Assembly (NCBI GenBank): GCA_005765155.1
Contig: VCCP01000006.1
Coordinates: forward strand, 818,501-882,500
DNA from: Zelopaecilomyces penicillatus
Lineage: Eukaryota; Ascomycota; Sordariomycetes; Hypocreales; Pseudodiploosporaceae
DNA: 64,000 nt
Direction of reading: 5' to 3'
Made by a program: the position numbers and the translations under genes. The notes beneath the pieces were generated by a model. That model made no database searches. It saw nothing but the letters and a program-made list of their open reading frames with translations, and had not been told where the DNA came from. Below, piece by piece: positions 44,250-54,848 of the stretch (position 1 is the stretch's first letter; each line of letters begins with the position of its first letter).

Positions 44250-45879
44250 TTATTTAAACGTTCCAGTCTCGTGGAATCGGGAAGCAAACCCAGCAAGATC
44301 ATCGGCCAGGCGAGTCACTACTTCATCGGATACGACTGTGTCCTGCCATGACAGCGCTGCTGTGAGACTGGAGCGTGCAACACTACCGCAATTGACGCCG
44401 AGAGCTGGACCAGCCACCATGGCACCATTAGTGAAGAGTATTCGTGTGATTTGTGTATAGTTAGAGGGTGCATCGCCATCTGGCGAAATTGGATTCTTGA
44501 GAACGCCAATGTTGCTAACCTCCCAGGACTCGGACCGTGGCTTGCCGTTCTTTTGATGCCAGAACCCAAACCAATCCCCAATGTATTTTAGCATGCCAAG
44601 GATATCATCCTGCGGCATGGTAGCAAGCTTGCCATTGAGTTCGCTTTTCACACGCTGGGCGTTTTGCCAAATCAAGCCATCAATATCCGCACCAGGCTGG
44701 CGAAACGCAGTGACGACCGAAGGCGAAAACTGGTGAGTGAAAGAGGATATCATACCGCGGAGAGCGCCACGAAGAGACGGGTTTATGTGAGCTCTAGCAA
44801 AGGGCCGGATGTTGATTGGGGTGCTACTCGCAAACGCGGCGGCTTCGTCGGCGGAGAGGCGGAGGGCAAAGGAGGCCAGGACGAGGGCGTGCATGACGCC
44901 GGTGAGGGAGGTGGATTGGGATTTGCATCCCGCGAGTAAGCTGGAGAGGATGTCGGGAGTGATGTCGACGGGTTTGACGCGGGTCTTGTGGGGGATTGCG
45001 TAGTCGATCTTTTTGCCGTACCAGAGGGGTGGTTTTTTGGATTTGAGGAGGGAGGGGGCGAAGGCGGTCCAGAGGGTTCGGATGATATAGGGGGTGCTGT
45101 TTTTGAAGCCGATGGCGTCTTCTTGAGACTCGGGGAGGGTTGGGGCTGTTGGGAAGCAGAGGATAGGGTTGGAAGCTTCTTCATCGTCGACGGGCTGGGG
45201 TTTGGATGATTGCTGCTCAATTAGAGCAGCGAGGAGCATCTCGTGGAACTGCCGCCCACTCGTGCCGTCCATGAGAGAGTGATGATAGGCGAATAAGATG
45301 TCCTCATACGGCTGCTGCTGCTGTTTGAGCACCGTCAATGCTTCCCCACCCGGCCGGAGAATATTGATTCTCCACGGCGGACGGGTCTCAAGCTGCTCCC
45401 ACAGCTGGTCATGATGCCACCCTTGGCGCTCAGCGACTTGGGCCTCATACTCGACGAGGGTATCGCAGGCGAGCACGTCGACGGAGATGTGTTGGCGCAG
45501 ATCGACTTGAGGGATGTGAGTGAAGCGAGCGGTGTTGGTGTGTTGGTCTAAAATGCCAACGTGGAGCATGGGCTGGGTCTTGACGACGGCGGCGAGGGCA
45601 GCATAAAAGGTAGGACTGATGGTGTTGCTGCTGCTGTCGTTGAGAAGATTCTCATCAATGGGTGAGCTGCCTCTGCTTGGAGGGGGCTGATATCGGCATG
45701 TGACAGTGACGCAGCGGTAGATGCCCAGATGATGACGGGTGGATGAGAATTTCTCGCTTTTATTTTTTTTGTCTTAGCTGATTGTCTTATAGATGAACAC
45801 ACTTTTTGATGGTTTTGACGTACCTATCTCCTAGTCTACGGAGAGTTGCAGGGCTCGTCTGGATGTCCTTGTAGGCCAT
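44250..45879 (-). CDS. Alcohol O-acetyltransferase-like enzyme (AATase, Atf family)
   Basis: Two exons on the minus strand, 45879-45824 and 45756-44250, encode 520 residues. The 67-nt intron runs from GTACGT to an unusual A-rich acceptor (ATAAAAG), the only AG that keeps the frame. The start reads MAYKDIQTSPATLRRLGD and continues STRHHLGIYRCVTVTCRY, the usual opening of fungal AATases. The acyltransferase motif HxxxD is present as HHSLMDG (His178, Asp182), with GTSGRQFH after it. Later conserved parts are LTGVMHALVLASFALRL, STPINIRPFA, SWEVSNIGVL and near the end LSWQDTVVSDE. Family knowledge: Atf1/Atf2 use acetyl-CoA to esterify alcohols or sterols. The actual acceptor is not predictable. 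Similar BAHD-fold acyltransferases are the main alternative. Confidence 0.88.
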
Positions 45880-47239
45880 GATGACGGGCCACTGGCTACC
45901 AACGATGAAAAGCAACTGCGTGTGTGGATGAAGATGAAAGTTTACAAGGTGACCATGTCCGACATATACTCAATTGATCCAATTCTTAAGAGAATGAATC
46001 CAGAAATAGACAGTAGGCTTAGCAAGTGAAGGAGAACATTAAAATCGTGGTGGACGGCACGGCTATTTAGTTGGCTTGCTCGGATTATACCACTCTCGAA
46101 CTAGTGAGGAGGCTGGCAAGGCTCTAATTACCTACACCACGTAATAAGGTAAGTAGGTATGTAAGTAGGTAGGTACCTTAGGTAGGCTCGCATCACGGCA
46201 CTGGTTTGATGTACTTTGCGCCGAGGTTAGTTGGATGCAGCAGCGCTGGCCGTTACGGGGCCACTCGGCCCGACTCTATGAATATAAGGAGCAAATGTCC
46301 GTACACATGCTTTTCTTCTGTAGAGAATCCTTGGCATGGAAAGGCGTCAATGGCATGTTGAATGCAGACAAACAGACAATTGATTGAATGATACTTGATG
46401 GTGGTTCAACTCTCCGCTGTAATAATACTACGTAGTAGGTAGGGCGTCGGTTGAACATCGGGGGGGGGGGAGGCAGTGCTACGTCTCCCTACCTTGGGCA
46501 ATTTCAAGTTTTAGTTCCTCTTCCAGGGCCCATGTTGTTGTACCTGAGCGGCTCATCAGCCACTGTGGCCCCAATCAGACCCCCCTGCTGCCGTTCAGCA
46601 AGCCGTCATCCCGACCTTTTGGTGCCCGGCCGGCCAAAATGCGGGCCTAAACGCGCTTCTCGATGGGGGGCGCCTTCGACAAGGGCGTCTAAACAAATGG
46701 GAAATCGTGAAGCTCAAACTCCCCCCAAAACATTTCCACCCGCCCGCAGCTTCTATTCCGATCCCCGTCCGAGCTCTCCATCTCGCTTTTTTATTTATCT
46801 TATCTTCGCGTGCGCAGATGCGCGTTTGTCCGAATACGCTGCAATCAATTCGCTTGCCCTTTAACGACAGAAGTCTCGAAGCTGTAGGAGAGAGAGAGGA
46901 TAATTTCTATTTTAGTTGTTCCCAATATTACGAATACAAACAAACGTCCTCCAGACCGCCTTAACCCCCCCCCCTCAAAAAAAAAAAAAAGACAACCTCC
47001 CTTTCCCGAGCTATCTGACCCTTCTTCTCGTTTACCGACATTACTTGTCTCGTCGCATGAGGTAGTCTGCTCGCCCTTCGATGGTCTCCTGCTGCGCGCG
47101 ATACAGAACTCAGCCAAACCCGTTTTGCTATAATGACCGCGCCGCCTTTTCTTGAGGTCTCTCCATTCCACTTTTGACACTATTTTCAAAGAAGGGGCGT
47201 TGTCACCAACCAACAAGAACTTTGATTTCTTTCTCTCAT
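45880..47239. promoter_or_regulatory. Divergent promoters, with TAGG/TACC repeats
   Basis: 1.36 kb between head-to-head genes. A TAGG-type repeat with GTACC lies at about 46140-46190, a 10-G run at 46460-46469, and a C/T-rich leader with an A-run at about 46965-47010 precedes the downstream gene. No gene is seen. Confidence 0.45.
46146..46188. repeat. TAGG-type tandem repeat
   Basis: An imperfect array of AGGTA/AGTAGGT units containing GTACCTTAGGTAGG. Similar TAGGTAGG and TACCTACC stretches recur near 62335-62350 and 62850-62870. Confidence 0.6.
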
Positions 47240-50200
47240 ATGACGATGCAGCGCGAGGGAGACGCCTTGGCTGGGCTGCCAAACGGGCGGCCGCCGACAC
47301 AGCTAAACGTAAAGCAAGATGGGAGGAAGCCGTTGTTTAGCTCGGCCGGTGGTGGTGGAGGCGGCGGCCTGCTACGAGGAGACGAAAACGCCAGGCCACA
47401 GCTCCCGATCCGGTCGACGACGGGACTGCCGGCGTTGAAGACGGCCGCTGATGAACACGGGCCCGAGTCTATGCGAAGAACCAAGTCGACTTCGGAATCT
47501 CAGGCTCTGCTCTCGGCGAGAAGAGAAAGCACAGGCGCTGTGTCCCCGGGCGGCTCGCGTATCCCACGATCGACTGGTCTGAAGTTTTTGCGGGGGAAGC
47601 CTATATCTCTCGCGGAGGCGTACCGCTTGGCTCAGAATGAAGAGGCGGCGGGTTCCGCAGAGGACGAGGCAGGGCCAGTTCATGCTTCGCCGAGCCCTGC
47701 GCCGCGACCCCGGAAGAGCAAGCCCGGTTTCGATGAGGCCAAGTTCCGCCAGATGTTGGAGGAAGACCACCTGGACAGCAAGGGGGAGAAGAGCAACGGC
47801 AACAATAAGGCCCAGATGAATGGAAATTCACATGGAGCCCAAGGAACTAATGGCCTTGGTCCGGTTCACAAGTCTCCGGCTAAGTCGTTTCTCACGGGAT
47901 CCACGCTCGCGGCGCCCGGTGGGGAGTCGTCAAAAAGGTCGGGCAACGAGGGAGCTTCGCCCTATCGGTCGAGTTCCCTGAGACATTCTTTGGGCGCCAG
48001 CCCGGCCAAGCATACTCCCTCCTTTGGGTTCCCCAATCGACGCATACACAGCAACGGCTCTACCCTCCCAGAACTGGTACCGGGCATTGAGGATGTACCG
48101 CTGCCCTCGGTCGAGCGGTCAGCAGATCCTGAAATCCGGTCGCCAGAAAAGAGCTTCGCTTGGCAGGTTGACCAGGACTTTACAGCTGGCGACTTGCAGG
48201 TTTCGGACAGTCCTAGATTAAGGGTGGCGAGCCGTCCGTTTGCAAACCGAATCAACTATGCCGAGGCGGGAAGCTCGACTCCTCTCAGCAAGCCTGGTTC
48301 TAAGAACACCAAGCTGGATGAGATTTTTCGCAGAGAGCTGCAGTCAGGGACAGATGTCACCACAAGTATACCACGGCCCGTCAGGCCGCACAACACCAAA
48401 CTAGATGAGATCCTCGCCCGAGAATCTCAAGCTGAGAAACAAATTCCTATTCCAAGTCGGCACCTGGACAGACTTCGAAACACTAAGCTAGACGATATAC
48501 GACAACGAGAGGCGGATGGCGTGTCAAGGAGGGCTTTTGCGGCCGCTCGATTGGAAGAAATCAAGGAGCAGAATGCAATGTCACGCCCACGGTCGCCTGA
48601 AGAAAGGAGGCCACGTTCAAGTATAGGCCTGTATAGTCGGGTTTCAGCAAGGCCGACAGCCTTTAATGAGGAGAGGAGAGCTACGGTGAATCCAGTTGCC
48701 TCTATAAAACAGCAGGAAACGGTATTGCCTGTCCGACCTCAATCGGCGTTTGAGGGCGACGGCGGACGGCGGATACCAGACACACCAGTGACAATATTTA
48801 CCCAAGACCGATGGCGTGAAAAGAAAGACTCGCCGGTCGAAGTAAAGCCCGAAGCCACAGCCGAGAGGCCACGATCCGAGGAGCGGCCTCAAGAAGACGA
48901 GGCTGCACCGCCAAAACCAGAGTTGGAGTCCAGACGCAGCACCGACTCCAGAGAGCTACAGCTGCTGCGCCGGCTGGCGAGGGCTGCCAGCTCCAGCCCC
49001 GTCGCCACAGAGACAAGGCTGCCTCTGCGAAAGCCGCTGTCGCCTCTGCCAGCTGACGACAATCGTAACAAACCTGCCAGCGGCCACGTTGCATCTGAGA
49101 AACTGGAGATGGCGAAACCCATCCGCTCGCGCCGCATCTCCTCTGACAACAGCAGCAGACCAAACCCCGTGGGCACGGCTACTGCCCAGGAGAACGAGAA
49201 ACTAAAACCGACAGTTGGGTTTACTGGCCTTCAGCGCACGCGTTCCGTAGAATCTTCCAAGAGCAGGGTTTCCAACATGCAGTCAGAGCTGGATCCCACG
49301 GATAGGATTGAGGCGGAGATAAACTTGTTTGCGCTTGGGGAGAACCAGTCGGAGAAGGGATCGACAAAGGCGCTGTCGCTACCTGCAGACTCGGATGAGG
49401 AAGACGAGGAGAGGAACATGGCTGATGCGACGCCGAAGCCTACCAAGCCGGATCCTTTGACTATGCCGACACCTAGAGTGACGGGTGCCTATGTCGAAAC
49501 CCCGGCCACGGTCAGGGTAGAGAAGATCATCGACGAGAAGCCAACAATAATAGTAAAAAATGAGGAGTCAAAGCCTGAGATTAAAGCGAAGCCAAAGCCA
49601 CGTGAAGATACAAAGCCGATAAAGTCAGATCCACAGCCTTCCGAGATGGTTCGAGATTGGAGGACGAGCATCACGCTGAGGAACCGAGACCAAGACACCT
49701 CTTCAGACCCTGGCGCTGGCGATGATGACAATGATGACATTGCTTTTACTACGTCGGCGGCTGTTCGGCGGCCGCGTGCGCGATCACTGCCACGACGCCG
49801 ACCACCCCTGAAGAACTCTGCCAAGCCACCCTCCGTCAAGGACGATCTGATGCAGCTGCAGCGTGTCCACAACATTGAGGACTCGACACTAGACGACTTT
49901 GAAGAGATCCTCACTGGTCGCAGGAGAGCTTCCTCTAGACTGCAGGGACTTCGCGAAGACCTCCCAACCAAACATCATCAGCCAAACGGGAAAGATTGGG
50001 CTCATCTTGACTCGAGACGCACCTCATCCTCTACGGCAGAGTCCCCCGCCAGCAAAATCAGAAATGAGAATAGGCTTAGCATTGATGCCGACTCTTCTGA
50101 TGGTGACTTGGCTGCAGCATATAATAGGATGAGCAAGACCTTGACAACGGGTCTTTTGGGCATCCGCAGTGCGAAGCAAGGCATCGATCGCCTGCAAGGA

Positions 50201-50953
50201 CATCTAGCCCAAGCCGAGAGCTCGCCACAAAAACCCAGTATAGAGACGAAAGCAGCAACAGTAATAAGCCCAGACATCAAACACGAACCCACTTCCTCCC
50301 ATACTCTACATCACCAGCAAAACCACCAGGGCTCGGAGAAGGACTGCCCATACTGCGCTGCCAGCGCCACACCCAAAGCCGTCACATATATACACCTCGC
50401 CCTCCCTCGCCTATTCCACCGCAAGCCGCGATTCCACCTCACCATCCTCGGCTTACTCACACTCATCCTTTCTCTCTGGTGCGCAGCCGAATCAACCATG
50501 TGCTCCCTCTACTGCCGCTCAGTAGCCTGCTCCAATCCCACAAAACCCTGCGTCTGGTCATTCGACGACCCGATGAGCTTCGGAACCGCACTGCCCATCA
50601 AGCTAGACCAATGGGTCACTGGCGGATACGGCCGTGAAGTTTGGAACTACGCTGTCGAAGAGGTCGGCGACTGGTACGCCGACATGCAGGATCTGACCTT
50701 GGGCCGAGATATCACCAAAGTGGCCGTCGAGACGCTGTCGATCGCTCAGCGGCGAAGTCATAGACGTCGGTTAGGCAAGAAGGGGCTCTTGAAGCCCCCA
50801 CCTGAACCTTCGCCCGAGGATAAGGCCAAGTGGGACGCATGGCGCCGGACGAGGTTGGCGCGTGAGAGGGCGAAGGAGGCTCGAGAGTTGGGTTATGAGA
50901 TTGATGATGAGACGGAAGGGAGCACCATAGGAGGTGACGAAAGAGTGTGGTGA
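47240..50953 (+). CDS. Large single-span membrane protein with NTKLDEI repeats (unknown)
   Basis: An intronless frame of 1237 residues from ATG 47240 (MTMQREGDALAGLPNGRPPT); ATG 47246 is an alternative, and upstream in-frame codons look like leader. Most of the protein is disordered and rich in Ser, Pro, Arg and Glu. Near residues 356, 385 and 414 the motif NTKLDE/DI recurs exactly every 29 residues, followed by a weaker ARLEEI. Near the C-terminus are CPYCAA (about 1035), one membrane segment (LTILGLLTLILSLWCAAEST, about 1066-1086) and a 150-residue tail with several Cys and a basic, helical end (RRTRLARERAKEARELGYEI). An LAEAYRLAQNEE segment occurs early. I do not recognise a named family. 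A single span close to the C-terminus with a long disordered N-part suits a nuclear-envelope, ER or spindle-pole protein; this is inference. Confidence 0.85.
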   Translation: MTMQREGDALAGLPNGRPPTQLNVKQDGRKPLFSSAGGGGGGGLLRGDENARPQLPIRSTTGLPALKTAADEHGPESMRRTKSTSESQALLSARRESTGAVSPGGSRIPRSTGLKFLRGKPISLAEAYRLAQNEEAAGSAEDEAGPVHASPSPAPRPRKSKPGFDEAKFRQMLEEDHLDSKGEKSNGNNKAQMNGNSHGAQGTNGLGPVHKSPAKSFLTGSTLAAPGGESSKRSGNEGASPYRSSSLRHSLGASPAKHTPSFGFPNRRIHSNGSTLPELVPGIEDVPLPSVERSADPEIRSPEKSFAWQVDQDFTAGDLQVSDSPRLRVASRPFANRINYAEAGSSTPLSKPGSKNTKLDEIFRRELQSGTDVTTSIPRPVRPHNTKLDEILARESQAEKQIPIPSRHLDRLRNTKLDDIRQREADGVSRRAFAAARLEEIKEQNAMSRPRSPEERRPRSSIGLYSRVSARPTAFNEERRATVNPVASIKQQETVLPVRPQSAFEGDGGRRIPDTPVTIFTQDRWREKKDSPVEVKPEATAERPRSEERPQEDEAAPPKPELESRRSTDSRELQLLRRLARAASSSPVATETRLPLRKPLSPLPADDNRNKPASGHVASEKLEMAKPIRSRRISSDNSSRPNPVGTATAQENEKLKPTVGFTGLQRTRSVESSKSRVSNMQSELDPTDRIEAEINLFALGENQSEKGSTKALSLPADSDEEDEERNMADATPKPTKPDPLTMPTPRVTGAYVETPATVRVEKIIDEKPTIIVKNEESKPEIKAKPKPREDTKPIKSDPQPSEMVRDWRTSITLRNRDQDTSSDPGAGDDDNDDIAFTTSAAVRRPRARSLPRRRPPLKNSAKPPSVKDDLMQLQRVHNIEDSTLDDFEEILTGRRRASSRLQGLREDLPTKHHQPNGKDWAHLDSRRTSSSTAESPASKIRNENRLSIDADSSDGDLAAAYNRMSKTLTTGLLGIRSAKQGIDRLQGHLAQAESSPQKPSIETKAATVISPDIKHEPTSSHTLHHQQNHQGSEKDCPYCAASATPKAVTYIHLALPRLFHRKPRFHLTILGLLTLILSLWCAAESTMCSLYCRSVACSNPTKPCVWSFDDPMSFGTALPIKLDQWVTGGYGREVWNYAVEEVGDWYADMQDLTLGRDITKVAVETLSIAQRRSHRRRLGKKGLLKPPPEPSPEDKAKWDAWRRTRLARERAKEARELGYEIDDETEGSTIGGDERVW

Positions 50954-52058
50954 GCGGGCAAATTATTCTTTTCTTTTTAAACAAAACAACATTACAGACA
51001 ATCAAAATCCGAGAAGGATCAGGAGTTGGGAATTTCAGCATATGAGCAGCAACACAACAAGAGCCCCACTTGGCTTTTCTTTCTTTGAGCAGGGACTGAA
51101 ACACATCACACATTAGCATGAATAATCTTGTCTTTTTACGTTTGCTTTGTTTTTTTTTGTTTTTTTTTACCTGTTACACATCTAATGTACTTTATGAACT
51201 GGACATGGACATGTCCACACACACACACATGCACTGCAAACCAACCGAAACGTCTTGTACTATTCCCGCTCTCAAAAGATTTTAGCCACAAAAAGAAGCA
51301 AAGCGTTGTACGAAGGGGAGCTATGAGGAAGACGCGGGTGGTTCTTGTTTTGTACGAAATGGGTTCCTTCTTTTTTTTTGCTTATTTATTGTTGTTGCTT
51401 TGGTAGTAGTCAGTGTGCCCAAGTTTCTTTTTAAGCTGAGGGTTTTAACATTAACGAATGGTGTACTACAATTGAAGAAATACCTAGTATATCCCTATTA
51501 TATATAGCAAAGGCAGTTTGGGGTTTGCTTTTCTTGTATCTTGTATGTGAGCAATACTACTAGTAAAGAGCATTGCTAATAAATACCATCTCACACTTGG
51601 CAATTTGCTACCTCTTGGTCTATGCAATAACCAGCAGAATCCTTGCATCACCATCATCCCTTCCCACCATATTCTAGTGTAAGGGTATGGGAACAAATAG
51701 TATAATACAGCCCCTCTTTATAAGGTGTTGTAGGGTTATTGTAAGGTTGTCACGAGGCTTGTGGCTTGTAACTTGATAACTCTGGTAGTCAAATGATGTT
51801 GCAAGGTCGCAAGGAACCTTGTATATAAATTCTTCTCTAACTAGGTCTATCAAACTCTTCTCCGTCCGTAAGACACATGTAATAAAAAGGAGTTTGATTT
51901 CCTGTTGACAACGCCTGAAACACCGTCCTAGGGACATGTATAAATATCTGCGTGGTGGTAGTGGTGGTGGTGTGGTATGTGTATATATATATGCCTTTTG
52001 TCTGCTCGGGGTGGGAATGAGCGAGACTTCAAATGTGTATTCTCCGAAGTGACAAGTT
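50954..52058. other. Convergent 3' flanks, no gene
   Basis: 1.1 kb of AT-rich sequence between two convergent genes, with T-runs (about 51149-51169) and a TA/GT simple repeat near 51955-51992. No gene is seen. Confidence 0.5.
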
Positions 52059-52987
52059 TCAGTTGTCACTGATGCCGCCCCAGCCATCGTCTTCGTCCTC
52101 GTCTTCCTCATCATCCTCATCCTCGTCCATGGCGTCTTCCTCTGCTTCTACCCACGGTAACTTCTCATCCTCGTGGCTGTCCACAGCACGCTGTCTGACA
52201 GATTTGACGGGACACCTCTTCAAGAGATCCACCAGGGCACCGATAGTCTCCACAAAGGCCTTTGCTTTAGGATCACCTTCCTCCTCGCCCTCGCCCTTTG
52301 CGCTCGCAAGCACGCCCTCACGCTCCAGCTCATCAACCCAGATATCCAGCACATGTAGCCGCAGCCCCAGCGCGACCTTGTGCTCGTCCTCGGCGTCAAA
52401 GCACCACTCTGCAAACACGCCCATCACGCCATCCAACGCCGGGCTAGATACGTAACCGTGGTCGCGCACCCACCGCACCTGAGCGGCGAAAACGCGACGG
52501 ACTAGAAGCAGGAATTTGTCGAGGCGCAGAGCTTCAATGTGCGGCCACTGGCCACTCAGGACGACCCAGAAGGCCGCAAGCCAGGGCGCGGCGCAGTCCG
52601 GCTGTAGCTCGGAGAGCAGGTCTGCGAGACTGGCAGCGAGTCGCTGCTGAGGCTTCGGACGATCCGTCATCCATAGCGCATAGTAGAGTCCCGTCCAGAG
52701 CTTGCGGGCTTCAGAGTCGGGCAGCGTCTTTCGGGAGCAGAGGAATGCCTGGAGAGATGCGAGGGAGGATTCGCGCAGTTTGCGGTCTGTTTCGTGGGAG
52801 TTAAAAATTGTGCCTGTTAGCTGTTGTTTCATTCATTTTCTCCTCCTTCTAGACTTCCTCTTGGCCGAGAGTGAAGAATCATATGAAATGGAAGATTGAA
52901 AGGCGGGAAGAACTAACCACTAGATGCTAGGTTCCGAATAAACGGCATCTGTGTTGCTTCCGCAGCAGCAGCGACATTGGCGGCCAT
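52059..52987 (-). CDS. rrp1: Ribosomal RNA processing protein Rrp1 (Nop52 family)
   Basis: Two exons on the minus strand, 52987-52918 and 52786-52059, encode 265 residues; the 131-nt intron has GTTAGT, an AGCTAACA site and a GAAACAG acceptor. The join gives MPFIRNLASS-DRKLRESSLASL, the diagnostic Rrp1 start. It continues FLCSRKTLPDSEARKLWTGL, YYALWMTDRPKPQQRLAASL, WVVLSGQWPHIEALRLDKFL, LLVRRVF and an acidic C-terminal tail (DEDEDDEEDEDEDDGWGG). Family knowledge: Rrp1 is a nucleolar protein needed for pre-60S rRNA processing (D3 to C2 steps in yeast). An AG 27 bases upstream of the chosen acceptor (after CTAACAG) would insert nine residues between SS and DRKLR, in frame but against the family pattern. 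Confidence 0.94.
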
Positions 52988-54267
52988 TGTGTCGCGAAGT
53001 GGTCTCGTAGACCCCTCTGGCTTATCTATACTATGTCTTCTCCAATTACACCCGCTGTGTCGATTGAAGACGATTAGGTATTATTCGCAATATGTATATC
53101 GGCTGGTGGAGCTACTTTCGTGCAGAGGTTATGCTGCTCCAGACCGGGACAAAGTTGTGAGAGAAGATTTTGCCCCGCCAAAACCAAAAAATCAAGGTGA
53201 AGACTCGGTGAAGAGAGGTGTGGAAGGTGCCCCACTCTGTGCTGGCTGGAGCTACACCGAGCCCAGGTGCGGTGAAGTCTCCCATGCTGATGACTGAGCT
53301 ATGTGGAGGTGGTCTTGTCATAGATAACAGGTAGAATGCTCCCCTGAGATAGCGGCTAGGCACTGGGCATTAAAGCCGATATCCGCCCTACTATTGCCAG
53401 TATGCATTGCAAACAGAAATACTGTCCAAAGCTCATGCTCCAGAACGGTTGGTGGCAGCAGTCGCAGGCAACGAATACTGTGTTTGTATTCGGATGGACA
53501 GAACCTGCCACTCGCCGAACAGACAGCGGCCATTGGCCCGTCCGGCCCGGGTCATCACACCACACCTCCAAAGACATCCACCAGACCGCTGTAAGCCACC
53601 CCTCTACGGAGTACAGTGCTGTAATTACAAGGTCTGAGGTAGCTGCCAGATGCCCCGCGCCGATGCCTCTGCAGCACCACGCCGCTCCAATGACACCCCC
53701 ACCAACATCATCATCCATGATTCCATTCCCATGCCAGTTACTCACACTTGACAAAACCACACCTCCCATTCCTACACGCTCTAGTTGATTCCATTCTTTA
53801 CATTTGACTCTCGTCGCTCCCCACTCCTCTCTTTCTGCATAACATCGCAGCTGCCGCAACCACAGGCTCGCATCTCGCCCTCGCTGGTTCATTTCTACCC
53901 AAGTCGACCACACCTCGCAGTCCACCTACGGCAGCCGATTCCAACCGGTCTAGCTTCGTTGCGTGAACGGAAGTAACACTGCGAAACGGACAAACCTCGT
54001 TAGCAGAAGGAACCACGATAAATCATACGTTTTAGGGCTCAAGCTTGCCGAAATTCTTCCCGGTGTTTGATACCGAACAGCAGCTGTCTAAGGAGCAGGC
54101 AGACCAGAGCTAATACGGACACCCACCCTCTTCGGCCTCGTCTCGTGTCATCCTATCTTTGCCGCTGTCTCCCTTGTGAGCGCCATCCATCCAACAAAGT
54201 TGCTAAGCAGAGGAAAGCAATAAGCTTCGATCTCAAAACACATCCACGCCAATCAAAGCTCGGCACC
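52988..54267. promoter_or_regulatory. Divergent promoter region of rrp1 and the E2 gene
   Basis: 1.28 kb between head-to-head genes. Open frames here (for example on the minus strand at 53356-53925) show no domain. From about 53780 the plus strand is C/T-rich with many CTCGC blocks, fitting a long E2 leader. Confidence 0.45.
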
Positions 54268-54848
54268 ATGTCTACAAGGCGCATCACAAAGGTTCTTAGC
54301 CTGTCCAACTCCATCCTCCTCCAGACCCTCACAGTCTGGCCTCGCCTGGCACAACTCGCAAACTAACCTACTTTTTCCGCGCACAGGAATTCGCCGAAAT
54401 CTCCCAGAGTCCTCCGGAGGGCTTCACCGTCTCTCTACCCGAGTCCGCCTCCGTTCACACCTGGCACGTCGTTCTCGAACCGGGACCAACGAGCCCCTAC
54501 TACGGTGGCCGTTTCGGCATCCTCATCAACCTGCCTACCGACTACCCCTTCAAGCCCCCCGTGGTTAAGTTTGTCACCCGAATCTACCACCCGAACGTTA
54601 CAAATGATTCCCTTGGCAATGTCTGCCTAAGCGTTCTCAAGCCCGAGGTCTGGAAGCCCAGCACCAAGATCACCGTCGTTCTCGAGGCCATTCGTAACCT
54701 CTTAATCGAGCCCCAGCCCGATGACCCTCTTGAGAGCCGCATCGCAGACGAGTTCCGTTCTGATCGAGCGGCGTGGGAAATTAATGTCAAGACTCATGTG
54801 CAGAAATTCGCTCGAGAAGAGCCAATCTTCCCTGGTCCAGCTTTATGA
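54268..54848 (+). CDS. Ubiquitin-conjugating enzyme E2 (Ubc14-like)
   Basis: Two exons, 54268-54291 and 54387-54848, encode 161 residues. Exon 1 codes only MSTRRITK. The 95-nt intron begins GTTCTT, has AACTAACC as branch site and ends GCACAG. The UBC fold is complete: EFAEISQSPPEGFTVSLPES, TWHVVLEPGP, YYGGRFGILINLPTDYPFKP, then IYHPNV with the HPN motif, GNVCLSVLKPEVWKPS with the active-site Cys, and DDPLESRIADEFRSD. The enzyme carries ubiquitin as a thioester and passes it on with an E3. The RRITKEF start and NVCLSVLK-x-x-V-x-KPS pattern resemble fission-yeast Ubc14 more than Ubc4, a judgement by eye. No insertion or tail extension is present. Confidence 0.93.

Noticed and set aside
53356..53925. 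Minus-strand frame of 189 codons between rrp1 and the E2 gene
   Set aside because: It overlaps the C/T-rich leader of the E2 gene, and opposite-strand frames of similar quality exist. No motif is seen.
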